A DNA stretch of 64,000 nt, from the NCBI RefSeq assembly GCF_007474545.1, contig NZ_VKOG01000003.1, positions 62,001 through 126,000 on the forward strand, read 5' to 3'. The DNA is from Chryseobacterium binzhouense. Lineage in GTDB: Bacteria; Bacteroidota; Bacteroidia; Flavobacteriales; Weeksellaceae. The translations under genes were made by a program, and so were the position numbers. The notes under the pieces were generated by a model. The model was not told the DNA's origin and ran no database searches. It was given only the letters and a program-made list of their open reading frames with translations. Every line of letters starts with the position of its first letter. The first letter of the stretch is position 1. Below are positions 1 through 6,867 of the stretch, piece by piece.

Positions 1-245
1 TAAGAATAGAATCGACTAAATAACTGGCCATAACAAGGGTTTGGCGAAATGGAGGGTTAAAGTTATAACTTCAACATTTACACATCTTTCGCCGCATAAG
101 CCGATTTTATTTTCTTTTTCATAAATTAGCAAATTGAAATCAGCTTATGCTACTGTGGTGCAAAAGTGAATTTTTGTACTTCCTTTTCCGCCACTGTCGC
201 CAAGCCCCAAACCTCTATCTGTAATTTTACACTAACCACGCAAAA
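1..245. other. gene-free spacer with nested inverted repeats before the SUKH gene
   Basis: No gene is visible here. The spacer is unusually structured. GGCGAAA (43-49) is matched by TTTCGCC (87-93), with the 10-bp palindrome AGTTATAACT (61-70) between them. Directly after that, GCATAAGCCGATTT (94-107) is matched by AAATCAGCTTATGC (137-150) with one mismatch in 14. CGCCAAG near 190-200 again complements the GGTTTGGCG stretch near 38-45. The arrangement resembles the folded flanks of mobile cassettes, but no integrase or proven recombination site is visible, so that reading is inference. Confidence 0.45.
94..150. repeat. 14-bp imperfect inverted repeat, stem-loop
   Basis: The left arm 94-107 and right arm 137-150 pair at 13 of 14 positions around a 29-nt AT-rich loop. 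It abuts the GGCGAAA/TTTCGCC pair, so the two could fold as one branched structure. It has no T-run and does not look like a terminator. Confidence 0.5.
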
Positions 246-1067
246 TTGGAAAAAATTGAAAAAAATTTATACAAAGAATATTTTGAAACTTTAAAATATT
301 ATCTAACAATTCTTAATATTGATAAGGATAAAAGAATACTTGGTTGTACAGAGGAAGAAATAGAAAGTATAAAATCTAAAAAAGAAAATTTTCCACTTGC
401 ATATGAAGAATTTTTGCGAAGTATTGGAAAATCTTTTTTATTTGAATTTATGAATGCCGAAAATATGGCATTTGAGGATTTAGATTATATCAATGAATTT
501 GCAAATGAAGTATTTAGCAATAATTCCTTGGAATTAGAAGATGAGTTTGTAGTAATTTCAGAAAGAAGAAATGATTATATATCTTTAATTTTTACGGAAA
601 ATGAAAACCCTCAAGTTTGGATTATGAGTGAGTGTTGGGATAAAAAAAATGGAGAGAATTTATCAATTAGAACAGAATCATTTACAGATTTAATGAATCT
701 ATTTTTTAGAGAAATATTACAAAATCATACAGCGTCTTTTCATTTTGTTTCAAGTAAAATAAAAGATACTGAAAAATATATTCGGAATAAATATATTTGC
801 TGGGTCAAAGGTCTAAATCAAATAAAAGAAAAAATTGATGATAATAAAAATGACAATAGTTTAGTTAATCAACTAAACCAGTATTTTCTCAATTATTATT
901 TACCTAATAAAAATACCTTTGATAAAATATTGAATGATAATAAGCCTGAACAAAGTAATAAAAAATCAGGAAAAATTACTACAGAAGATAGTAAAATACA
1001 GCAAAAAAAATACAATTCTGAAAAAAAACAATCGCTATTAAAAGTATTTTTAAATTTTTTTAAATAA
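246..1067 (+). CDS. SMI1/KNR4 (SUKH) family protein, probable immunity protein
   Basis: A 273-residue protein. Residues about 30-160 have the SMI1/KNR4 (SUKH) pattern: a short N-terminal helix followed by a PLAYEEFLRSIGKS-type stretch, then the alternating strands and helices of the fold, including an F-E-D-L-D-Y segment near residue 76 and a WIMSECWD segment near 127. The C-terminal 60 residues are lysine- and asparagine-rich and probably disordered. Many SUKH proteins are immunity proteins of polymorphic toxin systems; that role is inferred from the family and no toxin gene is visible in this window. The start is TTG at 246; no ATG occurs until inside the domain. The DNA is clearly more AT-rich than katE next door, consistent with recent acquisition. 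Confidence 0.65.
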   Translation: MEKIEKNLYKEYFETLKYYLTILNIDKDKRILGCTEEEIESIKSKKENFPLAYEEFLRSIGKSFLFEFMNAENMAFEDLDYINEFANEVFSNNSLELEDEFVVISERRNDYISLIFTENENPQVWIMSECWDKKNGENLSIRTESFTDLMNLFFREILQNHTASFHFVSSKIKDTEKYIRNKYICWVKGLNQIKEKIDDNKNDNSLVNQLNQYFLNYYLPNKNTFDKILNDNKPEQSNKKSGKITTEDSKIQQKKYNSEKKQSLLKVFLNFFK

Positions 1068-1087
1068 AAACTACAGACAACAAGGTT

Positions 1088-1156
1088 ATGGCTATTCTCC
1101 ACGGAATTTTGGGCTGGCTTTATGTGATTTATTTTGCTTTGACCGATAACAAATAA
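1088..1156 (+). other. 22-codon hydrophobic ORF, possible gene remnant
   Basis: An ATG-to-TAA frame of 22 residues reading MAILHGILGW followed by LYVIYFALTDNK. It looks like one membrane segment with a polar end. Base composition is less AT-rich than the preceding gene. It could be the 3' scar of a gene disrupted by the region to its left, or chance. No function is proposed. Confidence 0.2.
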
Positions 1157-1185
1157 AAGCACCTTGTAAAAATACAAAGTGCTTT
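1150..1185 (-). terminator. intrinsic terminator downstream of katE
   Basis: AAAGCAC-C-TTGTA pairs with TACAA-A-GTGCTTT around an A-rich loop, with one mismatch. Read on the minus strand it is followed by a TTTTATTTG run. It lies about 70 nt beyond the katE stop codon. Confidence 0.6.
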
Positions 1186-1252
1186 AAGTATCAAAATATC
1201 ATATTCTATGATCAAGGATCTAAAATGACCTTCATACAGTTGTCATCTTTTT

Positions 1253-3394
1253 TTATTTCATTCCGTTTCTTTGTTTTTCCAGCTTCCAGGCTCTGTGAGA
1301 GGCAATTGCTGAAATGAAATTCTGATCTCCACAGTTGTTTTCCTCGAGAATTACTGCATAATCCTCATGTTTTTTGGTATAAATGTCCGTGTGATCATAA
1401 ATAAGCTCTGTATGATTCCCGAAATAAATTGCCTTACAGTGACGGTAAGCTTCATTGATGAAATCCAGTACGCCGTTTTTATAATCAGGTTGAACCCAAT
1501 GATGGGTAGAATTTTCTCCAGAAACCACATACACAGCATCAAAACAAACGCTTGCCGTACTTGTAATGGAATGATGAGGCATAAATGTGATGCCGTTTTC
1601 ACCTTTTACCGGAATCATTTCCGGAGCTACAAACTCTACTACTCCACCCTGCTCTTCAAGTTTATTCTTAAGACCGGAAACACTTTCATCGTTAAAACCG
1701 TCTGCAATCAGAAAAGCAATTTTTCTGCTTTTAATGGAGTCTTTTATCGTATTTGCCATGCTTAATGCTTCAGAGACTTTTGTTTCAGGCTCACGCTCTT
1801 CACTCTGCAATGATTGGGAATCCGCATCTGCAGGAATACTTCCGTTGGGTTTTTCTAATATTTTTATTTCCACAGCAAGCTTTGAAGCTACTTTTTGAGC
1901 CAGTTCCTTATCAATAAAGTTAAGCTGACTTACCATTCTCTCACGAATTGCCGGAATTGTTACTTTGGTCAATTCAAAAATTAAAGCTTTCTGCAAGTGT
2001 TCTTTTTCATAATCCGCCTGACTGTTGTAAAACAATTTTGCCTGAGAATAATGATCAACAAAAGATTCACTTCTTGCTCTGATCTTTGTTCCGCTTATTT
2101 TTTCGCCATACGAAGCAAAGCCGCCATCTTTTATCATTGCCTGAAAAGGACATCCTCCGCCAATAGAATTAGGCTCATAGCTTACCTTTCCTTTTGCAAT
2201 CTGCTGTCTCATATGACCGTCACGCTGATTGTTGTGAACTGTATTTATTGATCTGTTGATAGGAATTTCGTGGAAATTCGGCGATCCTAATCTGGAAAGC
2301 TGGGTATCTGTATACGAAAACAATCTTCCCTGAAGAAGAGGGTCATTGGTAAAATCTATTCCCGGCACAATATGCCCAGGATGGAAAGCAACCTGCTCTG
2401 TTTCGGCAAAAAAGTTGTCGGGATTTCTGTCTAAAGTCAATGTACCGAAAATCTCAACGGGCACAACTTCTTCAGGAATAATTTTGGTGGGATCCAAAAG
2501 ATCAAAATCAAAATCAAATTCATTTTCCTCAGGCACAATCTGTACTCCGAAATCCCATTCCGGGAAAGCTCCTTTTTCTATTGCTTCCCAAAGATCACGA
2601 CGATGAAAATCAGGGTCAAATCCTGAAATTTTCTGAGCTTCCGGCCATGCTACAGAATGAACTCCCAGTTTTGGTTTTAAATGAAACTTAACAAAAGATG
2701 CAACGCCTTCACTATTAACGAATCTAAAGCTGTGAACACCAAAACCTTCCATCATTCGGTAACTTCGCGGGATGGCTCTGTCGCTCATCAGCCACATAAT
2801 CATGTGCATACTTTCCGGCATTAATGAGATAAAATCCCAGAATGTATCATGTGCCGACGAAGCCTGTGGAATTTCATGATCAGGTTCTGGCTTTACGGCA
2901 TGTACCAAATCCGGAAACTTGATGGCATCCTGTATAAAAAATACAGGTATATTATTAGCCACAAGATCGTAATTTCCTTCTTCTGTATAAAATTTTATGG
3001 AAAAGCCTCTTACATCTCTTGCAAGATCGGTACTTCCCCTGCTGCCTGCTACTGTTGAAAATCTTACGAAAACAGGAGTTTCTTTGCCGGCTTCAGACAA
3101 AAATTTTGCTTTGGTATATTTTTCCATGCTTTTGGAGAGTCTGAAAACTCCATGTGCACCAGATCCTCTTGCATGTACAATTCTTTCTGGAATTCTTTCA
3201 TGGTCAAAATGGGTAATTTTTTCTCTCAGGATAAAATCTTCAAGAAGTGTTGCTCCTCTCTCATCTGATTTGAGTGAATCCTGGTTGTTGTTGATTTTTA
3301 AGCCTTGGTTTGTCGTCAGTTTTTCACCGGAATTATCGGTGGTATATTGTTGTAACTGATCAACTTTCGGATTGTTTAAATTGTCTTTTTTCAT
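1253..3394 (-). CDS. katE: large-subunit (clade 2, HPII-type) monofunctional catalase
   Basis: A 713-residue haem catalase that converts hydrogen peroxide to water and oxygen. The catalytic His is H74 in the VHARGSGAHG segment, the active-site Asn is at N147/N148 in the DLVANN segment, and the haem-ligand Tyr is Y361 in RLFSYTDTQ. Residues about 560-705 form the extra flavodoxin/DJ-1-like C-terminal domain (SRKIAFLIADGFNDESV) that marks large clade 2 catalases and gives the usual length of about 700-750. There is no signal peptide, so it is probably cytoplasmic, although the first 45 residues are polar and look disordered. It stands alone between terminators beside a cluster of stress genes, fitting a stationary-phase or oxidative-stress role. 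Confidence 0.97.
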   Translation of the reverse strand: MKKDNLNNPKVDQLQQYTTDNSGEKLTTNQGLKINNNQDSLKSDERGATLLEDFILREKITHFDHERIPERIVHARGSGAHGVFRLSKSMEKYTKAKFLSEAGKETPVFVRFSTVAGSRGSTDLARDVRGFSIKFYTEEGNYDLVANNIPVFFIQDAIKFPDLVHAVKPEPDHEIPQASSAHDTFWDFISLMPESMHMIMWLMSDRAIPRSYRMMEGFGVHSFRFVNSEGVASFVKFHLKPKLGVHSVAWPEAQKISGFDPDFHRRDLWEAIEKGAFPEWDFGVQIVPEENEFDFDFDLLDPTKIIPEEVVPVEIFGTLTLDRNPDNFFAETEQVAFHPGHIVPGIDFTNDPLLQGRLFSYTDTQLSRLGSPNFHEIPINRSINTVHNNQRDGHMRQQIAKGKVSYEPNSIGGGCPFQAMIKDGGFASYGEKISGTKIRARSESFVDHYSQAKLFYNSQADYEKEHLQKALIFELTKVTIPAIRERMVSQLNFIDKELAQKVASKLAVEIKILEKPNGSIPADADSQSLQSEEREPETKVSEALSMANTIKDSIKSRKIAFLIADGFNDESVSGLKNKLEEQGGVVEFVAPEMIPVKGENGITFMPHHSITSTASVCFDAVYVVSGENSTHHWVQPDYKNGVLDFINEAYRHCKAIYFGNHTELIYDHTDIYTKKHEDYAVILEENNCGDQNFISAIASHRAWKLEKQRNGMK

Positions 3395-3465
3395 AAAATA
3401 TTGGTGATTATATTCAAAAGAATACCTTCCTGAAAAATTTATTGTCAGGTAAGTATAAAGTAAAA

Positions 3466-3494
3466 TTTTAGCTGAATAAAATGTTCAGCTAAAA
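3466..3494 (-). terminator. intrinsic terminator after the small lipoprotein gene
   Basis: A perfect 11-bp inverted repeat, TTTTAGCTGAA (3466-3476) and TTCAGCTAAAA (3484-3494), with a 7-nt loop. The minus-strand 3' side continues AAAATTTTACTTT. It lies between the lipoprotein gene and katE, both on the minus strand, so it should separate their transcription. Confidence 0.7.
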
Positions 3495-3567
3495 CATAAG
3501 GTATGTATCCATTACAGACATCCGCAAAAATGCTGTAAAGATTAATGGTTTTAATTATAAAACTTTC

Positions 3568-3795
3568 TTAGCGACGATTAGGAGAGGCAACACTATCTCT
3601 CATCATTTGTGATGAGTCCGGTCTTCCCTGTGCATTTAATGCTGCAGTGTCGGAAGGCGGAAGTGCCATAGATGTATCTGTTGACATATCGGCTGAATTC
3701 ATAGTATCAGTCTGATTGTCTACCTGCGTTTTTTCTTTTGAACAGCTGATTACAGTAAGCCCAAGAATAAGGGCACAAAAAAAATACGTTTTCAT
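3568..3795 (-). CDS. small predicted lipoprotein of unknown function
   Basis: A 75-residue protein with a short lysine-led hydrophobic signal (residues 3-16) ending in a lipobox-like VISC, placing the lipidated cysteine near residue 18. The mature part is only about 57 residues, rich in Ser, Thr, Asp and Gln, with no recognisable domain. Low-complexity, disordered lipoproteins of this type are common next to stress genes in flavobacteria, but function cannot be assigned. It lies between katE and a Crp/Fnr regulator on the same strand, separated from katE by a strong terminator. Confidence 0.75.
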   Translation of the reverse strand: MKTYFFCALILGLTVISCSKEKTQVDNQTDTMNSADMSTDTSMALPPSDTAALNAQGRPDSSQMMRDSVASPNRR

Positions 3796-3922
3796 ATAAG
3801 TAATATTTATTGGTTTTGGTTATCCAAATTTAACCTTAAAATAACTTACATCTTATGACTTCAATCATATCAAACTTTATTTTACAAAGAGATTACGTTA
3901 GAAAAGATAATTTAATCAGAAA

Positions 3923-4519
3923 TTATACACATATTTTTCCGTTACAAATTTTGAGCAGATTTTCTTTTTCTAACTTTTTGACGGTTCGAATTACAGTCTC
4001 TACTCTGAGACCTGTAAGACTTGCCAGCTGCTGCCTGGAAAAAGGAACAATATATTTGAAAGGTTCCGGCTGTTTATGATGGTGTTTCAGAAGTTCAAAA
4101 ACTTTACAGATTCTGTACGACGGTTTGTTTTCTGATAAAGTACTCAGCATTTTGTGACGATAAAACATCCTGTCTGAAGTATATGCCATAATGCTTTTCA
4201 TAATTTCGTCACAAGACTCTATCAGTTTGAAGAAATTTGATCTGGAAAGCTTCCAGATTTCTGTATCTTCAATTGCAACAGCATTAATGCAGTAAGGATG
4301 ATCACTCCATAAAAAGGTTTCGGCAAAACAGTTTCCAATGGTTGGAAAACTGTGTATAAACTCGCTTCCATCGTCTCGATAAGTATTTAGCTTAACAAGA
4401 CCTTTAGAAATCTGGTAATAAAATTTTGGATAAGAATTTTCTAGAAAAATGGTTTCACCTGCTTTGTATAGCTGTATTTCAGCATCATTTTTAATGAGTA
4501 TTTCTTCATTTATAACCAT
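3923..4519 (-). CDS. Crp/Fnr family transcriptional regulator (paralogue 1)
   Basis: A 198-residue regulator: an N-terminal cyclic-nucleotide-binding-type beta-barrel (about 15-105), a dimer helix (about 110-135) and a C-terminal winged helix (about 145-198). The HTH reads RQQLASLTGLRVETVIRTVK, almost the same as in the second Crp/Fnr gene at 9833-10429. The barrel lacks the RxS phosphate-binding signature of cAMP receptors and there are no Fnr-type clustered cysteines, so the ligand is unknown. It diverges from the DUF2383 operon starting at 4916, which is its obvious candidate target. GTATCTGT lies 35 nt before its ATG, and the same octamer lies about 40 nt before the second paralogue, suggesting shared control. 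Confidence 0.9.
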   Translation of the reverse strand: MVINEEILIKNDAEIQLYKAGETIFLENSYPKFYYQISKGLVKLNTYRDDGSEFIHSFPTIGNCFAETFLWSDHPYCINAVAIEDTEIWKLSRSNFFKLIESCDEIMKSIMAYTSDRMFYRHKMLSTLSENKPSYRICKVFELLKHHHKQPEPFKYIVPFSRQQLASLTGLRVETVIRTVKKLEKENLLKICNGKICV

Positions 4520-4673
4520 AAATTTTCTAAAGTTTATTTTTTATGAAAGTCAGGTATCTGTAAGTACACCTGTAGAATTTTAAAAGCCAGCAAAAGTATC
4601 ATAATAACATCAAAAAAATTATGATCAGCAACATAAACCCGCTAAATAGAAGATAAAAAAAATTTAATTTTCA

Positions 4674-4700
4674 CATACCACATATATTATGCTTGGCATA
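4674..4700 (+). promoter_or_regulatory. promoter-like element P1, CATACCACA-N13-GCATA
   Basis: CATACCACA (4674-4682), a 13-nt spacer, then GCATA (4696-4700). The identical arrangement with the same spacing recurs at 4859-4885. It does not match the TTG/TAnnTTTG housekeeping promoter, so an alternative sigma factor or an activator is inferred. The predicted transcript would start near 4706-4708 and run into the hairpin at 4751-4777. Confidence 0.45.
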
Positions 4701-4706
4701 TTGATT

Positions 4707-4790
4707 GCAAGTTATACAGTACACCATCACCAAATATATTAATATGAATCAACTTGCCTGCAAATCGTGGGCAAGTTTATTTTTATATTT
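4707..4790 (+). ncRNA. candidate small RNA or attenuated leader
   Basis: A stretch of about 80 nt bounded by promoter-like P1 and an intrinsic terminator, with no convincing coding frame. Its predicted 5' end carries GCAAGTT (4707-4713), identical to the 3' arm of the terminator stem. The terminator's 5' arm AACTTGC could therefore pair with either copy, giving alternative folds as in attenuators. If transcription reads through it becomes a long leader for the DUF2383 operon; if it stops, a free small RNA results. This is sequence-pattern inference only. Confidence 0.35.
4751..4788 (+). terminator. intrinsic terminator upstream of the DUF2383 operon
   Basis: AACTTGCC (4751-4758) pairs perfectly with GGCAAGTT (4770-4777) around an 11-nt loop, followed by TATTTTTATATTT. 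No protein-coding gene ends on this strand before it, which is the reason for proposing a small transcript upstream. Confidence 0.6.
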
Positions 4791-4858
4791 AAGTATGGAA
4801 ATTCTGTTGTTTATAACACATCAATTATTGGCGTTATACTTATAAAATAATATCATTG

Positions 4859-4885
4859 CATACCACAAACATTTTCAGAGGCATA
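4859..4885 (+). promoter_or_regulatory. promoter-like element P2, CATACCACA-N13-GCATA
   Basis: A second copy of the element seen at 4674-4700, with the same nonamer, the same 13-nt spacer and the same GCATA. It ends 30 nt before the ATG at 4916, so it is well placed to drive the DUF2383-YciE-like operon. A related GATACCACA occurs on the minus strand at 9810-9802 upstream of the second DUF2383 gene. Confidence 0.5.
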
Positions 4886-4915
4886 CAAATTGTAACTTCA
4901 TTCTAAAAGTATACA

Positions 4916-5380
4916 ATGGAAAAAGCAGAAACCACCAATGTTTTAAACGATCTTCTACAAATAACCAACGACAGAATCAGAGGTTTTGAGAAAGTGGAAG
5001 GAAAAGTCTGGGAAAATTACTCCGGATTAAAAGGTGAATATGAAAAAATGATTTCACAGTCTAAAATGATGAAAGTTGAAATTATTAATCTTATTACGGA
5101 AAGAGGAGGAGATCCTAATGACAGTACTACGGTAGCGGGAAATCTTCACAGAACCTGGATTGACATCAAAAATTCGCTTCCTACAAGCAATAAAGACATG
5201 GAAACGCTTGAAAATGTTGTTTTTGGTGAAAAAAATGCTATTGAAGCATACGAAGAAGCTTTAAAAAGCGGAAATCTTGATAACGATAGCCATAAAGTAA
5301 TTTCTGATCAGCTTAATAGTCTTAAAATTTCTTATGAACAGTTCAGTGAAATTGAAAAGTATAAAAGCAGAGAAGATTAA
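4916..5380 (+). CDS. PA2169-type four-helix-bundle protein (DUF2383), paralogue 1
   Basis: A 154-residue soluble helical protein of the DUF2383 family (ferritin-like four-helix bundle). Family hallmarks are the opening TTNVLNDLLQITNDRIRGFE, the central THRTW-like LHRTWIDIK segment near residue 80 and the acidic LENVVFGEKNAIEAYEEAL helix near 100-117. The biochemical function is not established; members are typically stress-induced. It heads a probable three-gene operon with the small gene at 5401 (20-nt gap) and the YciE-like gene at 5682. Its paralogue at 9271 also sits next to a Crp/Fnr gene. The start is supported by alignment of the first 20 residues with the paralogue. Confidence 0.9.
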   Translation: MEKAETTNVLNDLLQITNDRIRGFEKVEGKVWENYSGLKGEYEKMISQSKMMKVEIINLITERGGDPNDSTTVAGNLHRTWIDIKNSLPTSNKDMETLENVVFGEKNAIEAYEEALKSGNLDNDSHKVISDQLNSLKISYEQFSEIEKYKSRED

Positions 5381-5400
5381 TTTAAACAAATAAGAATACA

Positions 5401-5625
5401 ATGAATTATCAGGAAGCTTTAGCTCATAAAAAAGAGTCATTAAAAAATGCCGACAAAAATGTTCTGGATATGTTTCATCTCGTCATTGCTCCTGCGAATA
5501 CAGATGATGCCAAAAAGTTTATGGATGATTACCTGAAAAATCCGAGTGATTTTGATGATGAAAGCTGTAAAAATTACTCCTCGGATAATGAGTATGAAGT
5601 AATGAGTTTTAAAAAAGAAAATTGA
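5401..5625 (+). CDS. small acidic hypothetical protein
   Basis: A 74-residue soluble protein starting MNYQEALAHKKESLKN, with no signal, membrane segment or known domain. The second half is acidic (KNPSDFDDESCKNY, DNEYEVMSF) and the first half looks helical. Its position, 20 nt after a DUF2383 gene and 56 nt before a YciE-like gene on the same strand, suggests a stress-operon partner. I do not recognise the family. Confidence 0.7.
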   Translation: MNYQEALAHKKESLKNADKNVLDMFHLVIAPANTDDAKKFMDDYLKNPSDFDDESCKNYSSDNEYEVMSFKKEN

Positions 5626-5681
5626 TTTTCACATGGTCTGATAATTGTAATTAATGAAAGTAAATCATTTAAAATATTATT

Positions 5682-6278
5682 ATGGAAACAAAAAATGCAA
5701 CTGCTAAAAAAAGCACAGCGAAGAAAAACACTAAAAATACTACAAAATCTTCAAAAACATCATCATCGAAGACTGCTGCAAAAAAAGACGCAGCTAAAGA
5801 TCTGAAAGATTTATTTGAAGATTCATTAAAAGATATTTATTGGGCAGAAAAGGCACTTTCTAAAGCGCTGCCAAAAATGCAGAAAAATGCAACAGATCCT
5901 AAACTTAAAAAAGCAATCGGCGATCACCTGGAAGAAACAAAGGAACAGATTACCCGTCTTGAAGGTTGCTTTAAATCTTTAAAAAAGAAAGCGCAGGCAA
6001 AAAAATGTGATGCAATGCAGGGATTGCTGGATGAAGGCAAAAGTATCATGGAAGAAACAGAGCCCGGTGCAGTAAGAGATGCCGGAATCATTGCTGCCGC
6101 ACAAAAAGTTGAGCATTATGAAATTGCCACTTACGGAACTTTAGCTGCGTATGCCAAAATACTTAAAGAAAAAGACTGTCTAAAATATCTTATTGAAACA
6201 CTGGACGAAGAAAAAAACTGCAATAATCTTTTAACGAAAATTGCTGATACCAATCTGAATTCAAAAGCTATGAAATAA
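5682..6278 (+). CDS. YciE/YciF-type ferritin-like protein (DUF892) with lysine-rich N-terminal tail
   Basis: A 198-residue protein. Residues about 40-195 are a DUF892 ferritin-like four-helix bundle: KDLFEDSLKDIYWAEKAL, then GDHLEETKEQI, and a third helix with AQKVEHYEIATYGTL. The repeated E-x-x-H pairs (about E87/H83 and E143/H145) are the expected di-metal ligands. Residues 1-40 are almost entirely Lys, Ala, Thr and Ser with repeated AKK motifs, resembling a histone H1-like tail. A DNA-binding or condensing role for the tail, by analogy with lysine-tailed Dps proteins, is inference. It is the last gene of the DUF2383 operon and is followed by a strong terminator. Confidence 0.9.
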   Translation: METKNATAKKSTAKKNTKNTTKSSKTSSSKTAAKKDAAKDLKDLFEDSLKDIYWAEKALSKALPKMQKNATDPKLKKAIGDHLEETKEQITRLEGCFKSLKKKAQAKKCDAMQGLLDEGKSIMEETEPGAVRDAGIIAAAQKVEHYEIATYGTLAAYAKILKEKDCLKYLIETLDEEKNCNNLLTKIADTNLNSKAMK

Positions 6279-6297
6279 ATTTTCAGACAGTAAAAAA

Positions 6298-6330
6298 AAA
6301 TATCCTTCATAATAACGATGAAGGATATTT
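6298..6330. terminator. bidirectional terminator
   Basis: AAATATCCTTCAT and ATGAAGGATATTT form a 13-bp perfect stem with a 7-nt loop. There is a T-run on the plus side and the mirrored A-run on the other. It serves both the YciE-like gene (plus) and the response regulator (minus). Confidence 0.85.
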
Positions 6331-6331
6331 T

Positions 6332-6709
6332 TTAATGGCTTAATCTTTCGGCATAAAGATATTTTTCAACCATTCTTTCAAGCTTATTCAGATCAAATGG
6401 TTTAGCAATAAAATCATCAGCCTGAGCCTTTTTTGCGAGTGAACTTATATCGCTGTTAGCGGTCATGTAGATCACCGGAATATTTTTATAACTATCTTCA
6501 TTTCTTAAAAGCTTCAATGCTCCTATTCCACCAATCTCGGGAATCCAGTTATCCATTAAAATTAAATCCGGAAAAAAAGCACCTACCCGATCCAGAATAT
6601 CCTGAGAGGTCTGGGAGATTTGCACTTCATAACCGTTCTCTGCAAAAATAATTTTGAAAACATCAAGAATGGACTGATCATCGTCAAAAATTAGAATTTT
6701 CTTTTTCAT
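6332..6709 (-). CDS. single-domain response regulator (CheY-like receiver)
   Basis: A 125-residue receiver domain with no output domain. Acidic pocket D9-D11 (IFDDDQS), phospho-acceptor D53 (LILMDNW), T83 (YMTAN) and K103 (IAKPF) are all present, so phosphorylation should be possible. No histidine kinase is encoded nearby. Stand-alone receivers act through protein contacts or phosphorelays. Its place inside a stress cluster between a YciE-like protein and OmpA suggests a role in general stress signalling, which is inference. Confidence 0.93.
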   Translation of the reverse strand: MKKKILIFDDDQSILDVFKIIFAENGYEVQISQTSQDILDRVGAFFPDLILMDNWIPEIGGIGALKLLRNEDSYKNIPVIYMTANSDISSLAKKAQADDFIAKPFDLNKLERMVEKYLYAERLSH

Positions 6710-6811
6710 ATCTCAAATATTTCACTTCAAAATTACTCCCTAAACGAAATACCATATTATGACTTGAGTAATGTTTTATTACAAATAAATTCCTTATAGT
6801 AGATATATTAT

Positions 6812-6846
6812 AACAACAAAAAGACCGCCATTTTATATGGCAGTCT
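6812..6846 (-). terminator. intrinsic terminator of the ompA-like gene
   Basis: On the minus strand GACTGCCAT pairs with ATGGCGGTC (one G-T pair) around a short AT loop, followed by TTTTTGTTGTT. It lies just beyond the OmpA stop codon. Confidence 0.75.
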
Positions 6847-6867
6847 CACATTTAGAAGTAATTATTT

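Noticed and set aside
1-245. Integron attC site with cassette
   Set aside because: There are folded repeats and GTTATGG/CCATAAC sequences, but no proper paired core sites at the expected distance and no integrase; left as an inference of mobility only.
896-1177. Minus-strand frame of 93 residues across the end of the SUKH gene
   Set aside because: It overlaps the SUKH gene on the opposite strand, reads as cysteine/phenylalanine-rich shadow sequence and crosses the katE terminator.
1367-3359. Several plus-strand frames of 69-132 residues inside katE
   Set aside because: They are antisense shadows of a strongly conserved catalase and have no domain or promoter support.
4744-4845. 33-codon plus-strand frame starting MNQLACKSW
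   Set aside because: It runs through the terminator hairpin and T-run; the hairpin explains the sequence better than coding.
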